Origin: Sclerotinia nivalis | Taxonomy: Eukaryota; Ascomycota; Leotiomycetes; Helotiales; Sclerotiniaceae | Direction of reading: 5' to 3' | DNA: 64,000 nucleotides | Assembly: GCA_029531795.1 (NCBI GenBank) | Contig: JAPEIS010000009.1 | Location: forward strand, 124,001-188,000 | Shown here: positions 23,980-34,660 of the stretch, piece after piece | Position numbering within the stretch: the first letter of the stretch is position 1 | Layout: every line of letters starts with the position of its first letter | Notes under the pieces: generated by a model | What the model was told of the DNA's origin: nothing | What the model saw: only the letters and a program-made list of their open reading frames with translations | The model's database searches: none | Made by a program: the position numbers and the translations under genes

Positions 23980-24557
23980 TTTGCTTTATGGCGTAAGTAA
24001 GTCTTACCTGATTCCGACATACAGGACCTCAACTCAGCCTTGCCGCCTTCTTCCTTCTTGTACCACCTTAGTTTCGGTTGATTATGCTTGTGGTCGGAGA
24101 TTATCAGCTTACCCGCTGTCAGAATTTTCGGGTAACACTCGCTTAAGTGAGTCGAGTGTAACTATGGCCCCAGAATGATACTTACGTGTAAGTGCCGTGT
24201 AACATTAAATTTTTGGCAAATTGAACATACTGGGTTCGGTAGTTTGAGTAAATGTTAGAGCGGTGTGTGCCTACATTGGAGATTATATCGCGATGTAGCT
24301 GAATGATAACTTCAAGTCAAGGATTCATAATTGGGTCGTCTCATAGAGGTGAAGTAACATCTTGATACAACTAGGTCAGAGCTAGTATGAATACTTTCAA
24401 TTAGTTAAATCATGAGCTTGGTCACATTTGTTAAAATTTTCATCACAAATGACGACAGCGAATTGGGAATCATATGATAGAAGGGCAACGAGAGTCTGAG
24501 ACGAAGTGAAGACGACATAATCGTACACAACCAACAACCAGAGAAAAAAGTAAAAAT
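23980..24557. other. Intergenic DNA
   Basis: No supported gene. A hydrophobic 62-codon frame (24397-24585, minus) overlaps the end of the neighbouring gene in another frame and is discounted. Confidence 0.5.
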
Positions 24558-25635
24558 TCATCCTGAAACCACATATTCTAACCACGTCATCCCTTTCGTC
24601 CTATTCCACCCACAACCTTGCAAAAAAACCCAATAATCATCATTCTTATCACCGCCAAAACAGCCCGCAGCACAAAATTGAAGGAATTTAATATCTCCGT
24701 GCTCAATACATGCCCAAAGTGATTGCTTTACGTAGAGGTCTGAGGTGGGGAGATCGTTTGCGAGGAGGTTGGTGTTTTCGGTTATGTAGTCACCTGTATA
24801 TGAAGATGTTAGTGGGAGTGTTTTCCTTTTGGGATCGGGCATCATATGGAATTGACGTGCCATTAAACCCAATCTGTCATAGCCGCATATCCCATCAAAT
24901 CCATAACACAAATGAATGACATCAGTACAAAATACAAAGAAAAAAAAATCAGGCCCAGTTCCACACATAGATAAAATCCATCAAGGAGTTCTCTGAATAA
25001 TGAGGGGGTCTCTTGAGCAGCCGTCTCATCAAATTCAAAGTCGCGATTCCAGTTACTGTCAGGAGTCCAGTTCGCCAATGTCTCGCTAACTTTCGATGGA
25101 TTAACTGCGGTCACTGGGACTCTGCCTTGAAGGGCCGGCCACTCGTGTTGCACTGTTTAGGAAGTTAGTATTGATTATAGTAGAGGTTTGTGCATGATTT
25201 GAGTAGCTTTGCCAGACTCATGTCTCTAGAACAACTAAGAAAGAAAGGCATAGTGTCTAAGTTGTAACGTCTTCAGATAGAAACACTAGGAGAGAATAAC
25301 ATACTCCAATAGCTACCAGGGGCAGGAGCTTGGCCTTTTGCTAACATGAGATAGGCCTGGCCTGTAGTTGCTTGAGCCAGTGCCTGATGCATACGAGGTA
25401 AAAGCTTGTCCTGCTCATCGCCTTCACCACATTCTTTAATCCAATGACGAAACTGACTCTGGGAATAGACGGAGCCCCAGAATTCTCCACCAACTTCAGC
25501 GGCGTAATTTTTTGCGTTTTGGACGATGACCATTTCGTTGTGGAAGACGGTTTTGGCGCCGACTTTGGTGTTTTTCTTAACCCATTTCTCGATAGTGTCC
25601 ACAGATGGACACTGTTTGGCAACGAAGGACGTCAT
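24558..25635 (-). CDS. Hypothetical protein, three exons
   Basis: I do not recognise this protein. Exon 1 (25305-25635) starts at an ATG giving MTSFVAKQCPSVDTIEKWVKK and ends with SYWS; the GTATGT donor and CTAAACAG acceptor put exon 2 at 25152, continuing QHEWPALQGRVPV. Exon 2 runs through TPSLFRELLDGFYL; a GTGTGG donor near 24976 and an acceptor preceded by CTAAC at about 24797 would join in phase to DYITENTNLLANDL and the cysteine-containing tail ending EYVVSG. The alternative, no second intron, reads into a hydrophobic stretch and a stop. The exon 2/3 junction is less certain than the first. The tail has five cysteines within about 40 residues (ACIEH...FCAAGCFGGD...GCGW). No signal peptide is seen. 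Confidence 0.55.
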
Positions 25636-25900
25636 GATTGATAGTTGTCTAATTGTGATTTATGTGGATAGTGTAAAATTGTTAAGGTGATAACTGAATG
25701 ATTGTGTTCATTTAAACTATCGCGACCTCTCTGTAGCCTAGATTCTGAGAATATTCCAGACTGAGCGTACTTCAAACACCGTAAGGAATGCGGCACGACT
25801 GCTTCCAGAATAGACCATGAGAACAATATGTTATAAAGCTTAGGAGCACAGTTAAGTTTGGTGCCTATCCAAAGTTAGATAACAGGACGTAGCGTCAGCG

Positions 25901-25964
25901 TGCAGCTCTAGAAACGCTGCCGACAAAAGAAGTGCAGCTCTAGGAACGCTGCCGACAAAAGAAG
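25901..25964. repeat. 32-bp direct tandem duplication
   Basis: Two copies of a 32-bp unit starting TGCAGCTCTAGAAACGCTGC, differing by one base. The unit contains the inverted pair GCAGC/GCTGC, so each copy could fold. Confidence 0.85.
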
Positions 25965-26452
25965 TTCATCGTGACAATGATGTCAACTTGCGCTGTTGAA
26001 GTTTGGCATTCTTTCAATGTTTGCCCGGCTAAAAGGATCTTGTGATTTCATATTTAGCCTTCTCCCTGTCATTAGCTTTAAACATTCGTAGCTGAACAAA
26101 ATACCGCATTTGATACCGTAGTGCTTCCCTCCCGGCTCTGCTACAAATGGACTTGAAGGGATGGAAGTCCAAAAATCTGTAAATCACATAAGTGGCGACG
26201 TGAGATGAAATGTGACCTTGACATCAGAATCCATGTATACCCATAAACTGGCTATTTCAAATTGATGTAGTTTTGACATGCATGTGTTTATGCATTGGAA
26301 GGAAGCTGAAAGCGTGTTGTAACCTAGTACAAGGCTGACTAATAAGCATGACTTTAAGCCCTCAACAATATTCAAACACCTTTTAACACCAACAAGACGA
26401 AAACGACTAACTAGCCGTTTGCGGTTAATAAGGCTGAAAACAACCTATGATA

Positions 26453-26716
26453 CGGAAACAGGCTAATTCATATAAAGAACCTCTATTCGACGAAAACAGA
26501 TTAATTCATATAAAGAACTATTGTTCGACGAGACAGATTAATTCATATAAAGAACTATTGTTCAAGGAAAACAGATTAATTTATATAAAGAACTATTGTT
26601 CAACGAAAACAGATTAATTCATATAAAGAACTATTGTTCAACGAAAACAGATTAATTCAGATAGAGAATAATTGTTCAAAGAAAATAGACTAACTCATAA
26701 AGAGAATCTTTATTCG
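26453..26716. repeat. 38-bp minisatellite, about 7 copies
   Basis: The consensus core is ACAGATTAATTCATATAAAGAACTATTGTTCAACGAAA, given here only as a description of one unit; the central copies differ by one to three bases, the first and last more. Each copy contains ATTAATTCATATAAAG. The array sits upstream of the ankyrin-like gene. Confidence 0.9.
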
Positions 26717-26933
26717 ACGAATACAAAGGTATTAATGAAACAATGCATTATAACAACGTATCAGAGAATCAAGAAAAAGTATAAATAAAGATTATAGATC
26801 TCGAGTTTGGCTTAATTCACTATTATCTACGTCTCTAATAAGAAGAAAGCATAACATCCATACCTGCGTCCTTTTCTCATTTTAGACATCGCTTTTCTGA
26901 AGAGTAGTTACTTCTCATATCAGACTCGAAAAA

Positions 26934-27539
26934 ATGGGCGCGAATCATTCCCATATCATGGTTGAAGCCGCATCTACAGGCAAGCTTGACTTGCTAGAAC
27001 AACTGCTTGCCAAAGAGAATCCTGCCGAAGAAACTATTCAAACACTTTTGATTGCAGCAGCATGGAAGTCACAAACATCAATCGTCAAGTACCTTCTGTC
27101 GAATTATCCATCTGTCGTACTTCCCTTTGAATTTATTCGTGCAGCCATCTTTTCATCATCCCCAGAGCTCTTTTCGGCACTTTTGTCTAAAGATCCAGCA
27201 ATTATCAATCGTCATATAGAGACAATGGGTACACCCCTCGCGTTCGCATGTTTCATCAAACGGCCGATTGAATTTCTGGAATTCTTGTTGAAGGCAGGTG
27301 CGGACCCAAACAATAATGCATATCTTCTTATTCCTACTCCATTGGAGTCTGTGGCAGCTCGTTATGACGACACCAGAGTGGCGGATTTGTTGTTGAAGTA
27401 TGGTGCGGAGTTGGACTCTGAGACTATTGATATAGCGGTTAGCGAGGGAGATGAAGTTATGGCGTGTTATCTCAAAGAGCGCAGGGACAATATGAAAGAT
27501 TCTCCTACTACTCCAGGTCCTGCTTCTTCAAGCAATTAA
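26934..27539 (+). CDS. Ankyrin-repeat protein with possible N-myristoylation signal
   Basis: An intronless gene of 201 residues. Ankyrin-type helices recur: AASTGKLDLLEQLLAKENP, then IAAAWKSQTSIVKYLLSNYP, then a diverged unit, then ACFIKRPIEFLEFLLKAGAD and DDTRVADLLLKYGAEL, each with the LL-x3-GAD/YP-type turn. The start MGANHSH fits the N-myristoylation consensus (Gly2, Ser6), so membrane association is plausible. The C-terminus is low-complexity P/S/T. Such short ankyrin proteins have no set function. The leader carries a TATA-like TATAAATAAAG at about 26780 and the minisatellite further upstream. Confidence 0.75.
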   Translation: MGANHSHIMVEAASTGKLDLLEQLLAKENPAEETIQTLLIAAAWKSQTSIVKYLLSNYPSVVLPFEFIRAAIFSSSPELFSALLSKDPAIINRHIETMGTPLAFACFIKRPIEFLEFLLKAGADPNNNAYLLIPTPLESVAARYDDTRVADLLLKYGAELDSETIDIAVSEGDEVMACYLKERRDNMKDSPTTPGPASSSN

Positions 27540-27577
27540 TCAGTCGTGATTGTTCCCTATGGAAACCAGATATCAGT

Positions 27578-27885
27578 CCTGTGCAGCGCTGGAACGATTT
27601 CCTTTAAATCTCGCTGCATAGTGGCAAATCTTACTATTCCGAACGATTATTAGATTCTTTTTTTTAGATTATGGTGTTGAAAGAGTTTTCAGCTTTTGCT
27701 TTTCAACTTTTCAACTTCTCAATCTTGCAATTTTTCTTTTCAACCTTTCAATGATTCAGTAGTTTACTGATATCATGGCCTGTGCAGCGCTGGAACGCTC
27801 GCTGTCTTTTACTATTCCGAATGATTATTAGATTCATTTTTAGATTGTGATGTTGAAGGAGTTTTCGACTTTTTAACTTTTCAAT
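27578..27885. repeat. Direct duplication of a ~100-bp block
   Basis: Copy 1 (about 27578-27690) and copy 2 (about 27780-27885) both start TGTGCAGCGCTGGAACG, continue with TTACTATTCCGAAYGATTATTAGATTC and end with GTTGAARGAGTTTTC. The copies differ by several substitutions and small indels, so the duplication is not recent. Confidence 0.8.
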
Positions 27886-27935
27886 CTTTCAATCTTTCAA
27901 TCTTTCAATCTTTCAATCTTTCAATCTTTCAATTT
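27880..27935. repeat. (TTTCAATC)n octanucleotide array
   Basis: Six to seven nearly perfect copies of TTTCAATC, with degenerate copies continuing to about 28000. Confidence 0.85.
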
Positions 27936-28250
27936 TTCTTTTCAACCTTTCAATTTTTCTTTTCAACCTTTCACTCTTTCAATCAATCTTTCAATTTAAT
28001 CATTACTTCGTTATCAAATTTGAAGTTATTTATACTAGTAGTTGTTATACATATTCGTTGTTCTTCGCGTACAGTATAACTAGTGCCGCCCTATCTATAA
28101 ATTGATGCCGCTATAACTTTCAGTCAGTGCACAACTATGAAGTGACTCAAACCCCCGCCAAATTTCATCCCACCATAATTTTGAAAATAAAATCACAACA
28201 CCTTTCTTTTCCATTGTTTGCCAACAATTGGAGAAATCGAAATCGCAATC

Positions 28251-30135
28251 ATGTCGGCGCCAACAGAGTCTGCAGCCAAACTTCTCGATGAGGTCACTGG
28301 GGAGATGGTCTCCAAGACCGAATTGAAGAAGAGACAGAAGCAGAGACAGAAGGAAGAAGAGAAGGCAAAGAAAGCTGCTGCTCTTCCTGCAAGGCCTGCC
28401 GCGGTCAAGAAGAGTAATGCTGAGGCTGAAGAAAAGGATTTGGATCCAAGGGTATTTATCCCTTTTTTGTTTTTTAGTCTTGATCACTGACAACGATACG
28501 CAGCAATACTTCGAAATCCGTTCGCGTGCAGTCAAGAAGATGCAAGAATCATACTACAAGCAAGAAGCCAACTCCCCCGACCCTTATCTACACAAATTCA
28601 ATGTAAATTACAATTTGCAGGATTTCGTCAAGGACTACGGTCATTTGAAGTCAGGAGAACATAACAAGAATGTAGAAATACGCGTCGGAGCCAGAATCTA
28701 CAACAAGCGTGCCTCGGGGAACAAGTTGGTCTTCTACGATGTCAAGACTAGGGATACCAAAATCCAGGTTATGTGCCAACTCCAGGAGTCCAGAGAAGGA
28801 GCACCAGCATTCGAAAAGCAACATGAACCTTTACGTCGTGGTGATGTCATTGGTATTGTTGGATACCCTGGACGAACTGCACCAAAGAACAAGATTGAGA
28901 AGGGAGAGGAGGGAGAGCTTTCAATCTTCGCGACAGAGATAATTCTACTTACACCTTGTGTGCAACAACTTCCAGATGAGTACTACGGATTCAAGGATCA
29001 CGAGAAGAGACATCGTCAGAGATATCTTGATTTGATCATGAATGACTCTAGTCGAAAGGTTCTTAAGACTCGTTCCAAGATGGTCCGATATATTCGCAAT
29101 TACTTTGACGATAGGGATTTTGATGAGGTGGAGACTCCAATGATGAACTCAATTGCTGGAGGTGCTACAGCCAAGCCATTTAAAACTCATCATAATGACC
29201 TTAACATGGACATGTTCATGCGTATAGCTCCAGAACTTTACCTCAAGATGCTTGTCGTTGGTGGTATGGACCGTGTTTACGAAATGGGACGTCAATTCCG
29301 TAATGAGGGTATCGATCTTACACACAACCCAGAATTCACAACCTGCGAGTTCTATATGGCATATGCTGATGTCTATGATACCATGGATATGACCGAAGAA
29401 TTGGTTTCTGGTCTTGTCAAGCACATCACTGGAGGCACAACGACCAAGTTCCATACCCAACATGGAGAAGAATATGAAGTTAACTGGGCTGCACCTTGGA
29501 AACGTATTGAGATGATTCCAGCTCTTGAAGAAGCAACGGGAGAGAAGTTCCCACCTGCAGATGAATTGCATAATGACGAGTCCAATGAATTCTTCAAGAG
29601 AGTCCTCAAGAAGATGAATGTCGAGTGCTCACCTCCTCTCACTAATGCCCGTATGCTTGATAAGCTCGTAGGGGAATTTATCGAAGAGACATGCATCAAC
29701 CCAACCTTCATTACCGAGCATCCAAAGATGATGTCACCACTCGCTAAGCACCATCGCAGCAAGCCTGGTTTGTGCGAACGTTATGAAGCATTCGTTTGCA
29801 AGAAGGAGATTGTCAACGCATACACAGAGTTGAATGATCCATTTGAGCAACGTCTCAGATTTGAAGAGCAAGCTAGACAAAAGGATCAAGGTGATGATGA
29901 AGCTCAAATGATTGATGAGAACTTTTGTCGAGCTTTGGAATTCGGTTTACCACCAACTGCTGGTTGGGGTATGGGGATTGATCGTTTGGTCATGTTCTTA
30001 ACCGACAACTATAGCATCAAGGAGGTTCTTACTTTCCCATTCATGAAGGATGATTCGCAGAATCCAAAGGAGAACTTGGCGGTGGAGGAAGTCGGCGCTG
30101 ATAGGATACCAGTTGAAGGGATAGCACACAAGTAG
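28251..30135 (+). CDS. KRS1: Cytosolic lysyl-tRNA synthetase
   Basis: Charges tRNA-Lys with lysine in the cytosol. Two exons: 28251-28451 and 28504-30135, giving about 610 residues. The 52-nt intron (GTATTT...ACGCAG) falls just after the lysine-rich N-terminal extension [20 protein letters not shown] typical of eukaryotic LysRS. The OB-fold anticodon domain lies at about residues 115-220 ([16 protein letters not shown] and [12 protein letters not shown]). The class II core follows: motif 1 around [18 protein letters not shown], motif 2 with [20 protein letters not shown] and [19 protein letters not shown], and motif 3 [15 protein letters not shown] near the end. No organellar presequence is seen. 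A broken copy of the last part of the gene lies just downstream. Confidence 0.97.
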
Positions 30136-30931
30136 ATAGAATATCCTATTCGTCTGGTAATGTTCTTGGTTCATGACTATAGGCTCTGCTTGAATGTCCA
30201 ACTTGGTCTGAAAAATCAACAGATGGGTACTTGGTTGAGTTTTTTTTCGCTCTAGCATCAAGGAGGTTCTTACTTTTGTTTACATGAACGACAATATTCA
30301 AAATGTAGAGAAGGTCGCGTCGAGCCATTTTCAGTGGGGGAAAGAGCTCATAAGATAGTTTTCGGTATACCGAATTAGATGAGAAATGATAACATCATAC
30401 TTGATCCATATACCATCCTCTTGAAGATTTGATGTAAGTGAAAATGGAAGAAAATGGAATCACATCAAGGTCAACACGCTAGGATTACATGCATCGAACC
30501 CCCATAATAGATGTCACTGGTTAACGCTAGGATAGATTGCCACAACCAATGTGAGCTGTGAATGTATCGCCAATGCGTTAACTTACTCATTTATTCACAA
30601 TCGTGTTTCACCGGCATCCACGGCACATCATTATACCATCATACCGACAGCGAGACTTCTCTTTTCCCAATAGTGGGGATATCATTTGATGTTCGAGGAT
30701 TTGACATGTCACAGGATTTTGATATTGAAATCTGTATTCTGTTCATTATGGACATTTCTTCGTTCATCCAATTCATCATTGCTACCTACTCTGAAAAGCG
30801 ACCTCAAATATCTTATCATCCATTCATGGCCAAATTTATTACCCATTCATCCTGCTGACATGCAAGGCCTCGCAACCTGAACCTCAGAACCCTCACACAG
30901 CCCGAACATCTCGCAACCTCTTTAACCTGGC
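30136..30931. other. Intergenic DNA downstream of KRS1
   Basis: Apart from the broken KRS1-tail copy at its start there is no supported gene. Frames at 30562-30858 and nearby lack any motif. Confidence 0.5.
30148..30316 (+). pseudogene. Diverged duplicate of the KRS1 3' end
   Basis: Two pieces match the end of KRS1 in order. CGTCTGGTAATGTTCTTGG (about 30153) parallels CGTTTGGTCATGTTCTTAA (29985 on), which codes the motif-3 RLVMFL; TCTAGCATCAAGGAGGTTCTTACTTT (about 30252) parallels the codons for SIKEVLTF, with diverged matching through about 30316. A non-matching stretch of about 68 bp separates the two pieces. The copy has no intact frame. Confidence 0.7.
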
Positions 30932-32284
30932 TCAAAAATCCCATTGATATCCGCATCCACTCGTACTAGCATACCCCCTAAATCTCTCCTCTCCATCATC
31001 ATTAGTTTCATCCTTCGAAAACCATCTGCTATCGCTCGCTTCGACCTTTACGATATCCTTAACTTCTCCTTTGGGCGGACAATAACCGGTAAAATTATCC
31101 CAATTGTAAGTTATTTCCACCCTATTCCTACCCTTATCCACCACCGCAGCATTTCTCATTCCGCCCATCTCATCACCCCACCCCTCCCTTCTTTTCCACT
31201 CGCCTACCCCCTCCCCCTCCCTCACACCACCATACCCCCCAAAACCCCCCAAAACAACCCCCTCCCAAAACTCAAAAACCCCCCTCCCCATAAAAACTCT
31301 CAAAAAACTCCCCCCAGCACCCTAACATCCTCCCCCTGTCCCCCTTTCATCAACTCCCTCCCCAAAAACCTCCACCACCACAGTCCCCTCTCAAATTTCT
31401 CCCTCCCAATTTCCTCCTCACTCTTCTCTACCAATGGTAACACCGGACTTCGAAACCCCTCCATATCATAGTCCCCCGTTACCGAATTCTTGATTTGCAT
31501 TTCGAATTCTTCGCATCTGAAAGCGTCGGCGCCGCAGCCGATGGTGGGGTATGTTTCGTCGTGCGGTTTCCAGGGTGTGTAGGTGATGAAGGTGCGGTGT
31601 TCTTTTTGGAGGGTCGAGATGAAGGTGCTGTATTGTTGGGTTAGGAGGGTGAGGGGCGCAGGGTTGAAATTGTTGGGGGAGTGGGGGGGTTTACAGATGT
31701 GCGAGAGGAGGGTGTTTATTTGGAGGGAGGCGAGGTGCAGATGGTGGGGGATGGAGAGGGGATCTTTTGGCGAGGCGAGGAGGGCGAGGATGATGTGTGT
31801 GTGTGCTATGACTAGGATACACGGGGTTAGTAAGTTTGAGAGAGATGGAAAGTTGAAGATAGGGTTGGGGAGAAAGAAAGCTATCAGGTAAAAAATCCAA
31901 ATCAACATAACGGTAGTCCCAAACAAAAGAAAACAATAACCCAAAACCTCCATATACACAATCAAACAAAAAAATAAATAAATAAGCAAAAACCCCCCAA
32001 CTCACAAAAATACCCCCCCTCCCCAATTTGCGCAAGTAGATCATCACATTTCTCATAGCAAACCGCTGCGTGGAATGTTTCATGCGAGAGTTTATATGCT
32101 TCATTTATCTGTTATAGTTAGTTAGTATGATTTCCATACGTTTATGTATTGGGACGAAAGATCAAATGAAGGATGGAGATTGGGATGAAAGGAAGGAAAG
32201 GAAAAGGAAGAGTAAATATTGAAATTGGATACGCACTTCGTGGATCATACCGATGTAATCGATTACAGGCCATAGTGTAGGCAT
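30932..32284 (-). CDS. Hypothetical protein with a probable homopolymer frameshift
   Basis: Not recognised. Exon 1 (32237-32284) gives MPTLWPVIDYIGMIHE; a GTGCGT donor and a TAACTAACTATAACAG acceptor lead to exon 2 (32006-32108), INEAYKLSHETFHAAVCYEKCDDLL...; a GTGAGT donor and TAACCCCGTGTATCCTAG acceptor lead to exon 3 at 31811, beginning IAHTHIILALLASPK. Phases agree. The frame then stops at 31300 after VLGGVF, while the next frame stays open to 30932 with sensible content (NWDNFTGYCPPKGEVKDIVKVE). One extra T in the T6 run near 31303-31308 would join them; alternatively there is an intron I cannot place. Codons around 31180-31330 are extremely G-rich. Confidence 0.5.
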
Positions 32285-32772
32285 GGTGAGTAGTGTAAGC
32301 AAGCAAGGAAGCAAGAGAGCAAGAAGTCAGGCGTGTTTTTGAAATTTAGGTAGCTAGCAGGTAGTTGTGTTTATATGCTTGTGGGTGGTGTTTCGTTGCT
32401 ATGCTTTGTGTTTTGTGCAGTGTAGTGTAATGGTAAGGAAGAAAAATGAGGGATTTGGACGTTGGAGGTAAGCTAGTTAGCAAGAAGTTAACTAGTTGTA
32501 AATAAATTCAGTAAATTCATGTGGATGGATGAAAATATGAAGTGCATTCAACTGGAGACTGTGTTGTGTATTATGGAGGTGGAGATGTTGATGAATGGAT
32601 CTAAAGTGAATATTATGCCAAAGGTAGTAAGTAAACAAAGCATGAATTATTTCATCCGAGAGAAGAAGTATCAGATGAGAACCTCTTTGTGACCGGTATC
32701 ATGCAATCGGATGAAATTTCATTGACATGGTATATAGATGGATTGAATAATGAATGAGAATCAAGAATAGTG
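32285..32772. other. Intergenic DNA
   Basis: No supported gene. It includes GCAAG and GTAGTGTA short repetitions at about 32285-32330 and 32410-32430. Confidence 0.5.
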
Positions 32773-34660
32773 TTACGAAACAACATCCATTGTAACGAGC
32801 ATCCTCTGCAACAACAACAGAGCTCTTATGAGCAAGTCAAAAGACCCATATTCTACAGTAAATCTTGCATTCTGTCCAGCAAGACTACCAGTCTGAAAAA
32901 ATTGACATATCTTCTCATTCGCACAAGAATTGTGCGACGCCATCAAAGTATGCTGCACAAACCAGATGTGCGCACAGAGGAGGTGGAAGTACTTGCGCCA
33001 ATTGCTTCTATAGTGAGAATCTGCGCTCTTTTGAAATTTGGTGCCCATTTCCGCCTGCTATACGAGGACATGAGTTAATGTCGCAAACGTGTGAGAGCAG
33101 AATAGTCGACTTACGTCTCGATAAGTGTTACTGGATCTAGAGTATTACTAACGAACAAAATAGGATTCTCTGCATCACCAAAAGGACCTATGATAATTAT
33201 TCAAACCAAGTAAAGTGTTGTATTTCTACTTACCACCAAATCTCCGAGTTGCAGTAATAGGCTATCCAGCACAAAGTACTAGACTTGTAGCCCATACTTC
33301 TCCACCCAAGAAACTTTCATCTTCAATCGTGCTAATATGTGATTTAAGTTCTTCGTATGTTTGTCCAGAAACCGAGGATTCCCGCACAAAGCACCAATAA
33401 ATCATTCAGTTAGTTTGGGGATAGTGCCTGTAATGTTTACTGTTGTGGTTCCGATATAACTTGCAGCTTCGATTGCGGTGATGGTCAAATTTGTGACAGC
33501 GGCTTCGTAGGTGACGAGCTGGGTAGCTAGAAGTCGTGGGTGTCTAGGCTGTTAATCAGATGGTGGACTTGATGTATTCAAGAAACTCTTGAACCGTGGC
33601 AGTATTTGTCCAGTGTTGGGTGAAGGCGTATGATGCATCGAGTGGAAGAAAAATGCTTTCGAAAAGACTGTGAATATCCTCAGAGCTGTTACCAAAGTAA
33701 AAGTCACAGAGTGATGAGCCAGCAAGATAACAGTATGTGAAGAAGGAATTTATGACGGCATCTTCTAGGTAAATATCATTTACTTCCGTTCCAGAAATAT
33801 AATCATCGAAATCAACAACTCCTAGAAAGAGTCAGTGTTGTGAAGTTAAAAGGCCACAGCGAACATACCATCAATTATAAAGCGACCAACTCGATCTGGG
33901 TATGTTGATGCAAATATTTCACCAATGAAGAATCCATAACTGAAATCCCAATGGTTAAGCAGAGATGATGAGTTAACACTTCGACCACGTTCTGTCTTGA
34001 CAAGAGCATCAACAATACTAAGCATATCTTTGGCAATAACCGCTATAGAGATATGCAGGCCAACCTCATCGGGTGCTCCAGTCGTTGCATTAAATCCTGC
34101 CCCGAACTCAATGCCGTTTTAAACCCTTCAGTCCTATAAGAAGAATTCTCTTCCGGTCCTAAAAGTCAAAAATTGAATCGACCGACTTTACACAAACTGG
34201 AAGATGAATAATCGGCGAGTGGAATGCTACCACGCATACCTCTTGGATTAAAAGCCACAATGTCGTAGTTAGTTCCTACTGACGGGAAGTAGGACTGAGT
34301 AACCATCTTTGAGTATAAAATTGACACCTGGGTTGGTGAGAAGCATTCCTTGACATGGGCCATTGATCGAGTTATTCTGAGCCTCTATCAAAATTAAGGG
34401 AACAGAGGCACGCGTTCCGTTGGGCTTGGAAAATTCGAGAAGCCACTCTAGAGAATCTGAAATTTGGGCAGGTAGAGATCGTTCGTCAAGAGTTTGCTTA
34501 CATCCAACATGGCGCACGAATAGTCCGAATCGAATAGCATGAATACCAAAAGAGACGGTCGAAGCTTGAATCTAGAGGACGAGGATCAGTAAAATTTAAC
34601 GACAAATTTTTTCGTCCCAGAGAGCAGGTATGTGTGTACATACCACATCAAACATCCATT
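32773..34660 (-). pseudogene. Secreted TAP-type alpha/beta-hydrolase, decayed
   Basis: Secreted tripeptidyl-aminopeptidase-like hydrolases pair an alpha/beta-hydrolase domain with a C-terminal TAP domain. In order on the minus strand: GTRASVPLILIEAQ and QGMLLTNPG (before the oxyanion region), then, in a shifted frame, VGTNYDIVAFNPRGM, then HWDFSYGFFIGEIFAS where the family has YWGFSYGTFIGETFAS, then DDYISGTEVNDIYLEDAV, then GDAENPILFVSNTLDPVTLI from the TAP domain, and a cysteine-bearing tail. Frames change several times and the expected glycines after TNPG are missing. The nucleophile serine codon remains (33939-33941) but the first glycine of GxSxG reads Asp. No intact version could be translated. 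Confidence 0.75.

Larger units (their letters stand above)
25636..26933. other. Intergenic DNA with two tandem repeats
   Basis: This 1.3-kb stretch contains no supported gene. It carries a 32-bp duplicate at 25901-25964 and a 38-bp minisatellite at 26453-26716; the latter ends about 220 bp before the ankyrin-like gene, inside its probable promoter. Confidence 0.6.
27540..28250. other. Intergenic DNA with duplicated block and TTTCAATC array
   Basis: Between the ankyrin-like gene and KRS1 there is no further gene. A block of about 100 bp is present twice and is followed by an octanucleotide array (listed separately). Confidence 0.6.

Noticed and set aside
30944..31471. 175-codon plus-strand frame rich in P, S, H and L
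   Set aside because: It lies opposite the better supported minus-strand gene and reflects its G-rich codons.
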